Below are positions 37,811 to 46,837 of a stretch of 58,231 nucleotides of DNA, piece by piece; position 1 is the stretch's first letter; each line of letters starts with the position of its first letter. The stretch comes from Nostoc sp. UCD121 (GTDB lineage: Bacteria > Cyanobacteriota > Cyanobacteriia > Cyanobacteriales > Nostocaceae). The position numbers and the translations under genes were made by a program. The stretch lies in assembly GCF_014222285.1 (NCBI RefSeq), contig NZ_JACKZS010000025.1, forward strand, positions 1 to 58,231, in the 5' to 3' direction. The notes under the pieces were generated by a model. That model was not told the origin of the DNA. It saw only the letters and a program-made list of their open reading frames with translations, and did no database searches.

Positions 37811-37863
37811 GAGCGTAGGCGTTCGCGTAGCGTCTCGTAGAGAAGCCCGCCGCAGGCATCGCC
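37811..37863. repeat. Dispersed palindromic repeat before mutS
   Basis: gcgtaggcgttcgcgtagcg .. tctcgtagagaagc .. gccgcaggcatcgc is a third copy of the repeat family also at 225-345 and 26203-26270. Shorter relatives lie at 7130-7160 and 43940-43960. Confidence 0.7.
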
Positions 37864-37929
37864 ATTCAACTTTCAAATCACGTTATCATCGGATATTGTG
37901 GAATTTCCGTGCGTAACTCGATAGCATCT

Positions 37930-40542
37930 ATGACCGCCTCTCACTCTGAAACTCCATCTAGCAAACCCGATGCAAGTACTTTTATTTCTGACCATCAACA
38001 GGTGGATCGCAGTAAGCTAAGTCAAATGTACTTGCACTATGTCGAGACGAAGGATAAATATCCTCACGCGGTATTGTTGTATCGGGTAGGAGATTTCTTT
38101 GAATGCTATTTCCAAGATGCTGTAAAACTAGCGCAAGAATTAGAATTAGTCCTCACTAGCAAGCAAGCTGGCGAACAGGGAAGAGTGGCGATGTCTGGTG
38201 TTCCGCATCACGCTTGGGAACGCTACGCGACGATGCTAGTAGAAAAAGGTTATGCAGTCGTAATTTGCGACCAAGTAGAAGATGCCTCGGAAGCTGCTGG
38301 TAGATTGGTGCGGCGGGAAGTAACGCGCATTCTTACCCCAGGCACTTTGCTGGAAGAAGGAATGCTGAAATCAAGTCGCAATAATTACCTTGCAGCAGTA
38401 GTAATTGCCGCGAATCATTGGGGTTTAGCTTATGCAGACATCTCCACGGGGGAATTTCTGACAACTCAAGGTAGTGATTTAGAACATTTGACACAGGAAT
38501 TAATGCGCTTGCAACCTTCAGAGGTGCTAGTTCCAACAAATGCGCCTGATTTGGGTAGCTTGCTACGTCCGGGAGAAACTTCGCCTCATCTACCGGAGTG
38601 TTTGCCACCATCATTTTGCTATAGTTTGCGATCGCAAGTTCCATTTTCTCAAGGCGAAGCTAGACCTAGATTATTGCAGAAATTTAAAGTGCGATCGCTC
38701 GAAGGACTCGGTTGCGATCATCTTCCCCTCGCTGTTCGTGCGGCTGGTGGCCTTTTAGAATACTTGGAAGATACTCAAAAAGAAAACCCAGTTCCCCTTC
38801 AGAGACTCCGCACCTACACTGTCACCGACTACTTAATTGTTGATAGTCAAACCCGCCGTAACCTAGAAATTACCCAAACCGTCCGGGATGGCACTTTTCA
38901 CGGTTCCCTACTCTGGTCATTGGATAGAACTAGTACAGCGATGGGTGGGCGGGCTTTACGGCGGTGGTTATTGCAACCACTACTCGATATTAAAGGCATT
39001 CGGGCGCGGCAAGAGACCATCCAAGAATTGATGGAAAATACGCCTCTGCGTCAAGATTTGCGGCAGTTATTACGCCAAATTTATGACCTAGAACGCCTCA
39101 CCGGAAGGGCGGGTTCTGGTACAGCTAACGCTAGAGATTTAGTAGCTTTGGCAGATTCTCTCTCGCGTTTACCAGAATTATCGCACTTAGTAACTGAATC
39201 GCATTCTCCATTCCTCAAAGCTTTGCAGAAAGTCCCAAGTGTGTTGGAAGAATTAGCACAAAAGTTACACGCGCATCTTGTGGAGTCGCCACCCATACTA
39301 ATCAAAGAAGGTGGATTAATTCGCCCTAGCGTCAATCCTCTTTTAGATGAAAGAAAAGCGACTGTAGAAGCAGACCAGCAATGGATTGCCAACTTAGAAG
39401 TTGAGGAGAGGGCTAAGACGGGAATTTCGACCTTGAAGGTAGGATTTAATAAAACTTTTGGTTATTACATCAGTATTTCCCGCACCAAAGCTGACCAAGT
39501 ACCTGCTAATTACATCCGCAAGCAAACCCTGACCAATGAGGAACGTTATATCACCCCAGATTTGAAAGAACGAGAAGCCCGGATTCTCTCGGCGCGGGAT
39601 GATTTAAATCAGTTGGAATATGAGATTTTTACGGCGTTGCGGGAAGAGGTAGCAAAAGAGGCGGAGGTGATTCGCAATCTATCTCGTGCAGTCGCGGCGG
39701 CAGATGTATTGTGTGGTTTGGCTGAGTTGGCAGTGCATCAAGGTTATTGTCGTCCAGAAATGTTGTCGGGAAGGGAAATAAACATTGTTGATGGTCGTCA
39801 TCCGGTGGTGGAACAGTCTTTACCTGCGGGTTTCTTTGTGCCGAATTCGACGCAATTGGGTCAAGAGTCATTAGTCATTAGTCATCTGTCATTAGCAGAT
39901 GACCAAGGACAAATGACAAATGACAATCCCGATTTGATTATCCTCACCGGGCCAAATGCTAGCGGCAAAAGTTGTTATTTGCGTCAGGTGGGATTGATTC
40001 AGTTAATGGCGCAGATTGGTAGTTTTGTACCAGCTAGATTGGCCAAATTGGGAATATGCGATCGCATTTTCACCCGTGTAGGGGCAGTAGACGATCTTGC
40101 AACTGGTCAATCTACCTTCATGGTGGAAATGAATGAAACGGCGAATATTCTCAACCATGCCACATCTAGGTCGCTGGTATTATTGGATGAAATTGGCCGG
40201 GGAACAGCAACATTTGATGGTCTTTCTATCGCTTGGGCTGTGGCGGAATATATCGCAGTGGATATTCGGGCGCGAACAATTTTTGCGACTCATTACCATG
40301 AATTGAATGAGCTAGCTAGCATTGTACCGAATGTGGCTAATTATCAAGTGACGGTGAAAGAATTACCCGACCAAATTATCTTTTTGCACCAAGTCCAACC
40401 GGGAGGCGCAGATAAGTCTTACGGTATTGAGGCGGGAAGATTGGCGGGTTTACCAGCAGTGGTGATTCAACGAGCCAAACAAGTAATGGGGCAAATTGAG
40501 AAACATAGTAAGATTGCGATGGGGCTGCAAAATCTGGATTGA
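37930..40542 (+). CDS. mutS: DNA mismatch repair protein MutS
   Basis: MutS binds mismatched DNA and signals with ATP. The mismatch-recognition motif VGDFFECYF, the connector and clamp regions, the Walker [14 protein letters not shown], Walker [19 protein letters not shown] and the [13 protein letters not shown] end are present. At about 870 aa it is normal apart from an in-frame insert of about 20 residues (39862-39927) just before the Walker A strand, encoded by heptamer repeats (GTCATTA / CAAATGA). The start could be GTG 37909 or ATG 37930; the ATG opens the [14 protein letters not shown]-terminus and is preferred. Confidence 0.96.
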   Translation: MTASHSETPSSKPDASTFISDHQQVDRSKLSQMYLHYVETKDKYPHAVLLYRVGDFFECYFQDAVKLAQELELVLTSKQAGEQGRVAMSGVPHHAWERYATMLVEKGYAVVICDQVEDASEAAGRLVRREVTRILTPGTLLEEGMLKSSRNNYLAAVVIAANHWGLAYADISTGEFLTTQGSDLEHLTQELMRLQPSEVLVPTNAPDLGSLLRPGETSPHLPECLPPSFCYSLRSQVPFSQGEARPRLLQKFKVRSLEGLGCDHLPLAVRAAGGLLEYLEDTQKENPVPLQRLRTYTVTDYLIVDSQTRRNLEITQTVRDGTFHGSLLWSLDRTSTAMGGRALRRWLLQPLLDIKGIRARQETIQELMENTPLRQDLRQLLRQIYDLERLTGRAGSGTANARDLVALADSLSRLPELSHLVTESHSPFLKALQKVPSVLEELAQKLHAHLVESPPILIKEGGLIRPSVNPLLDERKATVEADQQWIANLEVEERAKTGISTLKVGFNKTFGYYISISRTKADQVPANYIRKQTLTNEERYITPDLKEREARILSARDDLNQLEYEIFTALREEVAKEAEVIRNLSRAVAAADVLCGLAELAVHQGYCRPEMLSGREINIVDGRHPVVEQSLPAGFFVPNSTQLGQESLVISHLSLADDQGQMTNDNPDLIILTGPNASGKSCYLRQVGLIQLMAQIGSFVPARLAKLGICDRIFTRVGAVDDLATGQSTFMVEMNETANILNHATSRSLVLLDEIGRGTATFDGLSIAWAVAEYIAVDIRARTIFATHYHELNELASIVPNVANYQVTVKELPDQIIFLHQVQPGGADKSYGIEAGRLAGLPAVVIQRAKQVMGQIEKHSKIAMGLQNLD

Positions 40543-40691
40543 TATCTTAACTGACTGCATTTACTTAACTTGGTAAGAAGAGTTGCCAACTAGTTGAAAT
40601 CTTGTTGACCTTTATGCTTAAAATTGCACAAGAGGTTTTTTTAGCATCTACTAAAAGCTAAAGTTGACCCTTTGCAGGACTCCCATAAGCA

Positions 40692-41078
40692 ATGCTGACT
40701 GAAATTTTGCCTTTTTCTTTTGAGTTAGACACGATCGCGATCGCCGGAGCGAGTTTGTGGTCATTGGCGCTATATCTAGGTTTTTCCCCTGTCAATCAAT
40801 GGGTAATCGAACAACTCAACCGTTGGTTTAACTTTGCCGAGCGATCGCTTTATACCAGCCAAACAGAGTTTGAAAAGACTCGCAAAGGCAGAGAATCCCA
40901 AAATGCTTTCTACGCCTCATTATTTAGCATCACGCCTTTTTTGATAGTTGGTGCTTTATGTAACTGGGGTTTAGAAATTAGTTTAGGTGAGAGTTGGGGA
41001 ATTAGTACAGGAATATTAGCTTGTATGGGTGCCGGCATTTATGAGCTTGGGCGCAGGGATGGAGAATCTTCCGATTAG
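40692..41078 (+). CDS. Small integral membrane protein, unknown
   Basis: A 128-aa protein with three likely membrane helices (TIAIAGASLWSLALYLGF; FYASLFSITPFLIVGALCNW; GISTGILACMGAGIYELG) and a charged loop (RSLYTSQTEFEKTRKGRESQ) between the first two. It looks like a conserved cyanobacterial membrane protein, but I cannot give it a name or function. It follows mutS by 149 bp and is closed by a strong terminator. Confidence 0.75.
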   Translation: MLTEILPFSFELDTIAIAGASLWSLALYLGFSPVNQWVIEQLNRWFNFAERSLYTSQTEFEKTRKGRESQNAFYASLFSITPFLIVGALCNWGLEISLGESWGISTGILACMGAGIYELGRRDGESSD

Positions 41079-41122
41079 CAACAGATCCAATGAAGTAAGC
41101 TGTAGTGTCTACAAAATAGGCT

Positions 41123-41165
41123 TTAGGTGAGGTCAAAGTTTGATGATGGCTTTGACCTCACCTAA
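41123..41165. terminator. Bidirectional terminator between convergent genes
   Basis: TTAGGTGAGGTCAAAG (41123-41138) and CTTTGACCTCACCTAA (41150-41165) make a perfect 16-bp stem with an 11-base loop. A T run (accttttttc) lies downstream on the plus strand. It sits between the membrane-protein gene and the FkbM gene. Confidence 0.88.
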
Positions 41166-41211
41166 ATTTATCACCTTTTTTCGATTGCTTATTGACAAAA
41201 GTGCAATTGTA

Positions 41212-42084
41212 TTAAGCTGTCACTAAATTATCCTTGTGAATTGCTAAAATATTTCCTGTTATGCCTTCAGGAGATTCAAAGTTGAGCAGTTCACCTGTAT
41301 TTTTAACCTTGAAAAACTGATAACCAATTCCCTTAAGAAAATTGAAGGCTCCATCATATGACAAATTAAGTCTTCCGCTTGTTTTAGAGCTGATCTCAAA
41401 TATTACTTTAGGTTTCATGTGGCTAAATAATGAAGTTGCACCCCGAAAGACAAGTTCCTCTGCTCCCTCTACATCTATTTTAATAAAATCTACTCGCTCA
41501 ATCCCTTCATGAGCCAACACATGATCGATAGTGGTGGTAGGAACCTCTTCAAAACTTGTCTCCTCACTTTCCTCCGAACCCAAAGAATAACTAGTAGGAG
41601 CATTCTCAATATGATACAACTTAGCTGTACCTTCTTGTTCAGACAGTGCTACTTTGAATAACTTGACGTTAGTCACTGCGTTTATTTCTAGATTACGCTC
41701 AATATTTTTGATAGATTCAATTCCTGGTTCAAAAGAAAGAACTTTTCCAGAATCTCCTACTAATTTGCTAGCCAACAAGGTATAAATACCACAGTTGGCT
41801 CCTGCATCTATAAACACTTCGCCTGATGAGAGACTGCGCTTAATATAATCTAATTCAGGCTCATAACTTTCACGGAAAACAAAAAGACTAGTATTCCCTG
41901 TTCTATAAAAACCAGGCGGTACAAAAAAGCGAACATTCCACTTTTTAAATGAAATAGTTTGTGGAATAGAAAGTTGACAAACTATCCACCAATATATTAA
42001 ACGGTAAGTAACTTTCAGAGGAGACTCTTTAAAAGCTTTATGATTTATGAAATAATGAAATTTATTTCGTAAACTTGCTATCAT
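41212..42084 (-). CDS. FkbM-family methyltransferase
   Basis: This SAM-dependent methyltransferase of the FkbM type is 290 aa. The SAM loop is VFIDAGANCGIYTLLASKLV, motif II is KVLSFEPG, and the FkbM block VDFIKIDVEGAEELVFRGA is present. FkbM enzymes commonly O-methylate sugars in glycans, lipopolysaccharide or natural products. The acceptor here is unknown. It stands alone beside an LpxB-like glycosyltransferase gene, which hints at envelope glycan work, but they are separated by a 391-bp gap. Confidence 0.9.
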   Translation of the reverse strand: MIASLRNKFHYFINHKAFKESPLKVTYRLIYWWIVCQLSIPQTISFKKWNVRFFVPPGFYRTGNTSLFVFRESYEPELDYIKRSLSSGEVFIDAGANCGIYTLLASKLVGDSGKVLSFEPGIESIKNIERNLEINAVTNVKLFKVALSEQEGTAKLYHIENAPTSYSLGSEESEETSFEEVPTTTIDHVLAHEGIERVDFIKIDVEGAEELVFRGATSLFSHMKPKVIFEISSKTSGRLNLSYDGAFNFLKGIGYQFFKVKNTGELLNFESPEGITGNILAIHKDNLVTA

Positions 42085-42475
42085 GGTAAATCTATCCTTC
42101 CTTATACATTCAAAAACTTTGTGTAAAAGCGGTGGTAAAATTTACTCCATTGTGGGCAACGAGAAAAGACCCACTGCCGCTTGGGGCATAGGTTATAGGC
42201 ATTGGTAACATACTCCATGCCTTTTTACTGCATTCTGAGTTTCAGGAAATGGTGTGATTCAGAAAATTTAGCAAGTAAATGCTCAGTGATTAAAGTAACT
42301 TACTGCTAAATATTTTGATGCTAGTATACTACCTTTTGCACATTAGAACTCAACATTGCACTAGCACTTTTTATTTATTATTTTTATCGTGCTAATCACC
42401 ACCACTTGTTTATTTCCAAACTAGGTCTTTTAAAAACGACACCTGTGAAGCCAGCCTTTAGTGCCCCTTCATCTT
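42085..42475. other. Gap between LpxB-like and FkbM genes
   Basis: A 391-bp AT-rich stretch. No gene, repeat or terminator of note was recognised. Confidence 0.5.
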
Positions 42476-43810
42476 TCACCCTTTTCTTGTATTCAAACAT
42501 CCGCACTTTCCAATCTCCTCGCAAACAATCTGTGCTATCTTCAGGGCTGCACCGCTTTCGCCACGAATATTACGGAGTTTAGCGCGGATATCATCCAATT
42601 TTTCTGGATGGGCTAATAAGTCTACAAGCATTTCCCCAATTTCTGCCGGTTGAATTTTACCCATAAGTTCTGGCACTATCTCTTCCTGTGCCCAGATATT
42701 TGGCCATGCTAATAAACCTTTGCGTCTTACGAATCTTAGGAATAACCAATTGATTACGTTAGCAAAGAGTGTACCTACGCCTGGCAGATTTGCTAGCAAC
42801 CCAGGTAAACCATCCCAAGCACGCATGGCATCAAGTTGCTGGGTTGGTAGTAAAACAATCATTGGCACTGCTAAAGCACCGAGTTCGGCAGTGTTTGCTC
42901 CCACTGTAGTTAAGCAGATGCAACACTGAGATAATAAGTGATATGCGGGGTTTTCTTGCCACAGTTCCACAGTTACACCCGTTGCTGTTTTGAGCAATGG
43001 TTTGCCTTTATCGTCCTCTGGGACAATTAAGGAAGCACCACCAAAGCCAAAGATTTCAGCAATAGAGTTCCTTTGAGGATCGGCAAAACTAGCTAAAGTT
43101 TGTAAATCCAAAGTTGGGGCTACAGGAACTACAAATTTAGTTTGCGGTCTTTTCGCGTGAACATATTCGGCAATACTTAAAATTAATGGTACTCCTTGGG
43201 CTAATTTTGCTGCTTTTGATCCAGGAAGTAGACCAATCAATTCAGTCTTTTGTCCTACACTGTGGGAAGTCGCTGACGCGTCTATGTCATTAGTGATTTG
43301 TCCTTTGTCGTTGGACGAATGACTACTAGCTTCTACCATCAAATCACCTACAACGGTAAATTTGTGAGCATATTTTTGGGGGACGCGGGCAGCAACTTCA
43401 GGTTTCATCACACCAAAACGATTAATCCAGTTATGCCACCTGGCTGACCATTCAGCGTAAACTACTGTGCGATATCCGAGCTTTCTACCTATAACTACAG
43501 GGAAAATTTGATCGCCACCGAGAAAAACAACTACACCGCGACTTCTCCAGTCCCAATTGTCAATAGTTTTACCCCAGAGCAAAAATTGCCAAAAATGCTC
43601 TGCGGACTGTACTCTATCTACTTCTGGATAAGAAAGTGCGATCGCAGCTTCTTTACCACTAGCATTTGAGCAAGGTGATAAGATTACACTGATCCTCACT
43701 TGATTTCGGTCATCGCCGAATTGTTGCCGCAATGCCCTTACTACTGGGCGCACCCAGGTTGTTACCTCACCAGGGCCATTTGATAGGATGAGAATATCTA
43801 CTTGATTCAT
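42476..43810 (-). CDS. LpxB-like (lipid-A-disaccharide synthase-related) glycosyltransferase
   Basis: This 444-aa protein matches the cyanobacterial LpxB-related group: the N-terminal MNQVDILILSNGPGEVTTWV with a nucleotide-sugar loop, VVVFLGGDQIFPVVIGRKLG, IGLLPGSKAAKLAQGVPLIL and the C-terminal half with TVGANTAELGALAVPMIVLL. True LpxB joins UDP-diacylglucosamine to lipid X, but these bacteria are usually reported without classical lipid A, so the acceptor is uncertain. Between VVGDLMVEA and GQKTELIGLLPGS a hydrophilic insert of about 20 residues is encoded by GTCATTA-type heptamers (43261-43332). Confidence 0.8.
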   Translation of the reverse strand: MNQVDILILSNGPGEVTTWVRPVVRALRQQFGDDRNQVRISVILSPCSNASGKEAAIALSYPEVDRVQSAEHFWQFLLWGKTIDNWDWRSRGVVVFLGGDQIFPVVIGRKLGYRTVVYAEWSARWHNWINRFGVMKPEVAARVPQKYAHKFTVVGDLMVEASSHSSNDKGQITNDIDASATSHSVGQKTELIGLLPGSKAAKLAQGVPLILSIAEYVHAKRPQTKFVVPVAPTLDLQTLASFADPQRNSIAEIFGFGGASLIVPEDDKGKPLLKTATGVTVELWQENPAYHLLSQCCICLTTVGANTAELGALAVPMIVLLPTQQLDAMRAWDGLPGLLANLPGVGTLFANVINWLFLRFVRRKGLLAWPNIWAQEEIVPELMGKIQPAEIGEMLVDLLAHPEKLDDIRAKLRNIRGESGAALKIAQIVCEEIGKCGCLNTRKG

Positions 43811-44165
43811 TAGTTAATGGTCAAGAGTTAGGGGTCATTAGTCAAGAGGCAAATATTAATTAATTCGTTCCTAAGTTATGAGCGATACTCTCATTTCCCA
43901 GTAATATTTAATATTTGTATCTAAATTACAGTAAAAATAGAGCGTAGGCGTAGCTCGTTGTAGATATTGCCTGGCCCTTTTGAGATCAAAACTCAAAATT
44001 TGAGGTTAAAAGGCTCAATCTTCACTCTCAGAAGCTCAAGTGAAGATTCCTAACCATAAGCCACTGCTTTGAAATCTTTATATGCAAATAGGATTTCTAC
44101 CCCCAAGAGAGGAGATTTCCAAATGCAGACGAAGTAGAATCTAAAATAAACTTGACAAAGTGTTT
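43811..44165. other. Intergenic region before the TPR protein gene
   Basis: Divergent gap. A gagcgtaggcgtagctcgtt dispersed-repeat piece lies at 43940-43960 and a loose inverted pair (tcaaaactcaaaatttgag..) near 43985-44010. No gene was seen. Confidence 0.5.
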
Positions 44166-45929
44166 ATGCAATGGGCTAATTTTCTAGCCAATGAAGCTGC
44201 TACCCATAGCTTATCCCTACAGCAAACAGCAGCTTTTGTAGAGTATTTTCAGACTGAACACTTAGATAAAAGTGAAGCGAAACTTGCTAGCGAATTAAAC
44301 GTTGATATTGCTGTTTTCAAAAAGTTGCTAGATGAAATATATAACAAGTTTGTCCAAAATTATCCTGAGTTAACAATTTCCAACAGTCGGGACAAACTAC
44401 AAAAGTTACAATTTTATCTGACAGCAAAATATAATAGCGAATTGAATATCCTCAATCCATTAGCGGCGATGAAATTATTAAAAACGCTAGTGGGTCGGGA
44501 AAGACTGCAAAAAGAACCTTGGATTGCGAGAAGAATTTGTAAATTTTTAGGATATTTACCTTTAGCGTTAGAGTTAGTAGGACAATATCTGGATAAGATG
44601 CCAGATTTGCCTCTTGAAACACTACTGAAGCGGCTAGAGAAAAAGCGAGTGGAACATGAAAATGTGGTCAATGAGAATTCATTGATGCCTGATAAAGACG
44701 GTATAGCGGAAGCTTTTGAGTTGAGTTGGGAACAGCTGGATGAAAATGCAAAAAGCTTTGGCTGTTTGCTTAGTTTGTGTGCCTTAGCTGACATTCCATT
44801 ATCTATTGGGACGGTAGAAGATGACAAAAAACAAGAACTTTGGGAGAAAGCTATAGCCGACTTACTGGAATTACATTTACTACAACAGGAAAGTCAAGAA
44901 ATTTATCGTCTAAATCCAATGATTCGGCAACTTTTCCAAATGAAGTTGGAGGAGTCAGGTGAGGCGGATGAAGCAAAAACTAAATTTGCAGCGATGATGT
45001 TAGAGGTAGCAAAGCTAATTCCGCAACAGCTTACCCCTGAAGATATTGTCAATTTCACTCCACATATCCCGCACATAACAGAAGTTGCAACCCACTTATC
45101 CCAGTATGTGAGCGATGAAAATCTCATTACTCTATTTACCAAATTAGCCTGGTTTTATCAAGGTCAAGGACTTTATCAGCAAGCAGAACCTTGGTTGCAG
45201 CAGTGTGTAGAACTAACTAAAAATCGTCTTGGTCTAGAACATCTCGATGTCGCCACTAGCCTGAACAATTTAGCTCAACTTTACGATTTTACAGGACGTT
45301 ACAGCGAAGCTGAACCACTTTATCAGCAAGCTTTAGAGCTGAGAAAACGCCTGTTGGGAGAACATACCGATGTTGCCACTACCTTGAGCTATTTAGCATT
45401 ACTCTATGAATCTACAGAACGCTACAAAGAAGCTGAACCTTTGTATCAGCAAGCTTTAAAACTGTGGAAACACTTAGTGGGAGAAGAACATCCCCATGTT
45501 GCCACTACCCTGAACAATTTAGCAGCATTGTACTGTTATACAGGACGCTATAGTAAAGCCGAACCCTTACTGAAGAAATCTTTAGAACTGAGAAAACGCC
45601 TCCTAGGAGACAACCATCTTGATGTCGCCACTAGCCTGAATAATTTAGCGCAACTCTATGAATCGACAAGACGCTACAGCAAAGCTGAACCTTTGTATCA
45701 GCAAGCTTTAGAACTGAGTAAACGCCTACTGGGAGAGGAACATCCCGATGTTGCAATTAGCCTGAACAATATCGCATCACTCTACCGTCAGACAAGACGC
45801 TATAAGAAAGCTAAACCCTTATTTGAGCAAGCTTTGAAAATTTGTGAACGAACTTTAGGTGTAGGTCATCCTACTACTATGACGATTCGGGCAAATTATG
45901 CCAGCTTTTTAAGAGAAGCATATCACTAG
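44166..45929 (+). CDS. STAND-like TPR protein lacking the nucleotide-binding core
   Basis: This 587-aa protein is built like a bacterial NB-ARC/TPR (STAND) protein with the ATPase core removed. Residues 1 to about 90 form a helical domain ending in an HTH-like stretch (SEAKLASELNVDIAVFKKLL, DEIYNKF). It passes straight into the ARC/winged-helix part that normally follows the P-loop domain (MKLLKTLVGRERLQ; ARRICKFLGYLPLALELVGQ; AEAFELSWEQLDENAK). No Walker A (GxxxxGK) or Walker B occurs anywhere. Residues of about 320-585 are six 42-residue kinesin-light-chain-like TPRs (DVATSLNNLAQLYESTRRYS, KAEPLYQQALEL). Ligand and output are unknown. Start ATG 44166. Confidence 0.82.
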   Translation: MQWANFLANEAATHSLSLQQTAAFVEYFQTEHLDKSEAKLASELNVDIAVFKKLLDEIYNKFVQNYPELTISNSRDKLQKLQFYLTAKYNSELNILNPLAAMKLLKTLVGRERLQKEPWIARRICKFLGYLPLALELVGQYLDKMPDLPLETLLKRLEKKRVEHENVVNENSLMPDKDGIAEAFELSWEQLDENAKSFGCLLSLCALADIPLSIGTVEDDKKQELWEKAIADLLELHLLQQESQEIYRLNPMIRQLFQMKLEESGEADEAKTKFAAMMLEVAKLIPQQLTPEDIVNFTPHIPHITEVATHLSQYVSDENLITLFTKLAWFYQGQGLYQQAEPWLQQCVELTKNRLGLEHLDVATSLNNLAQLYDFTGRYSEAEPLYQQALELRKRLLGEHTDVATTLSYLALLYESTERYKEAEPLYQQALKLWKHLVGEEHPHVATTLNNLAALYCYTGRYSKAEPLLKKSLELRKRLLGDNHLDVATSLNNLAQLYESTRRYSKAEPLYQQALELSKRLLGEEHPDVAISLNNIASLYRQTRRYKKAKPLFEQALKICERTLGVGHPTTMTIRANYASFLREAYH

Positions 45930-46104
45930 CGTAGACGCAAGGCGGCTTGTTGTTAGACATCGCTGTGCGTAATTCGTAATTCGTAATTCGTAATTAAAGA
46001 CTGTTTCAGACTCTTAGTTAGACCACAATACTTTCTGAGTCTGTCGTACCCTATTAGTTAAAATAATATCCCCCTCTCCACCAGCAAAGAAGAGGGGTTA
46101 TATT
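45930..46104. repeat. Dispersed repeat and STRR (GTAATTC)n after the TPR gene
   Basis: A gcggcttgttgttagacatcg segment (related to 29630-29650) is followed by GTAATTC heptamers at 45969-45995. A short cccctct/agagggg pair at 46070-46098 may end the pentapeptide gene. Confidence 0.6.
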
Positions 46105-46602
46105 TTACTTACATCCTAAAGACTGGCGAGTATCTACACCAGTTTTAGAATTTACCCCACTTGCTTTAACACAAAGCTTTTTCACTTGCGTCCCATCTAA
46201 AATTGCATTCGTAAAATCAGCGCCTGTGACATTTACATCGTCAAAAGTAGAACGCAGCATCATTGCATCGGTCAACACCGCATCACTTAAATCAGCATCC
46301 TTAAACCTTGTTAGATAAGCTATGCCTTCACTAAAATCAACACCATGCAGATTTGCTCCATCCAATAGGGTACCGTTAAACACGCCACCACGTAAGTCAG
46401 CATTGCTAAAATTAGCATTCTCTAATTTGAGATTGGTAAACTCAGTACCAACTAAACTTTGTCCAGAGTAATCTTTACCCTTAAGTTCATCATTACCCAC
46501 AGAACGGGTAATACTAGAAGAACTTGCAGCTTCCGCCGATAGAGGAAACAAAAAAAGAACCATAGCTAAGACAAAGCTAGCTAACAGCCGCCAATATTTC
46601 AT
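46105..46602 (-). CDS. Exported pentapeptide-repeat protein
   Basis: A 165-aa protein with a signal peptide ending near AEAA and about 12 pentapeptide repeats of A(D/N)LxX type (LENANFSNADLRGGVFNGTL; LDGANLHGVDFSEG; DADLSDAVLTDAMMLRSTF), so it should fold as a right-handed beta-helix in the lumen or periplasm. The C-terminal tail has two Cys (KKLCVKASG, QSLGCK) that could form a disulfide cap. It resembles the lumenal pentapeptide proteins of cyanobacteria. Function unknown. Confidence 0.88.
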   Translation of the reverse strand: MKYWRLLASFVLAMVLFLFPLSAEAASSSSITRSVGNDELKGKDYSGQSLVGTEFTNLKLENANFSNADLRGGVFNGTLLDGANLHGVDFSEGIAYLTRFKDADLSDAVLTDAMMLRSTFDDVNVTGADFTNAILDGTQVKKLCVKASGVNSKTGVDTRQSLGCK

Positions 46603-46837
46603 AATCTCTTCTTAATAAATCTCAACACTTTTACTATTAACTATTAAACCTCACAGGAGGGGACAAGGAGACAAGGAGAATAACTCTTCAGTCAACAGTC
46701 AACGCTTCCAATGCCCAATGCCCCATTCCCAAATTCGATACACAAGACTGTAAAACCAGAAAGCATCTCGTAGGATGATATATGTTGAGGTGCGATGCCT
46801 AACGGCAAGTTGCTCCGCATCTACGCAATAATTACCT
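46603..46837. other. gcvT upstream gap
   Basis: This holds purine-rich and CCCAATGCCC-type repeats at about 46655-46735 and a gcgatgcctaacggcaagtt piece at 46792-46830 next to gcvT. I looked for a glycine riboswitch consensus and did not see one. Confidence 0.45.

Noticed and set aside
44160..44166. A GTG start two codons upstream for the STAND-like TPR gene
   Set aside because: An ATG follows two codons later with equal context, so the ATG was preferred; the difference does not change the protein.
46603..46837. A glycine riboswitch before gcvT
   Set aside because: The conserved aptamer core could not be found; the gap is mostly simple repeats.
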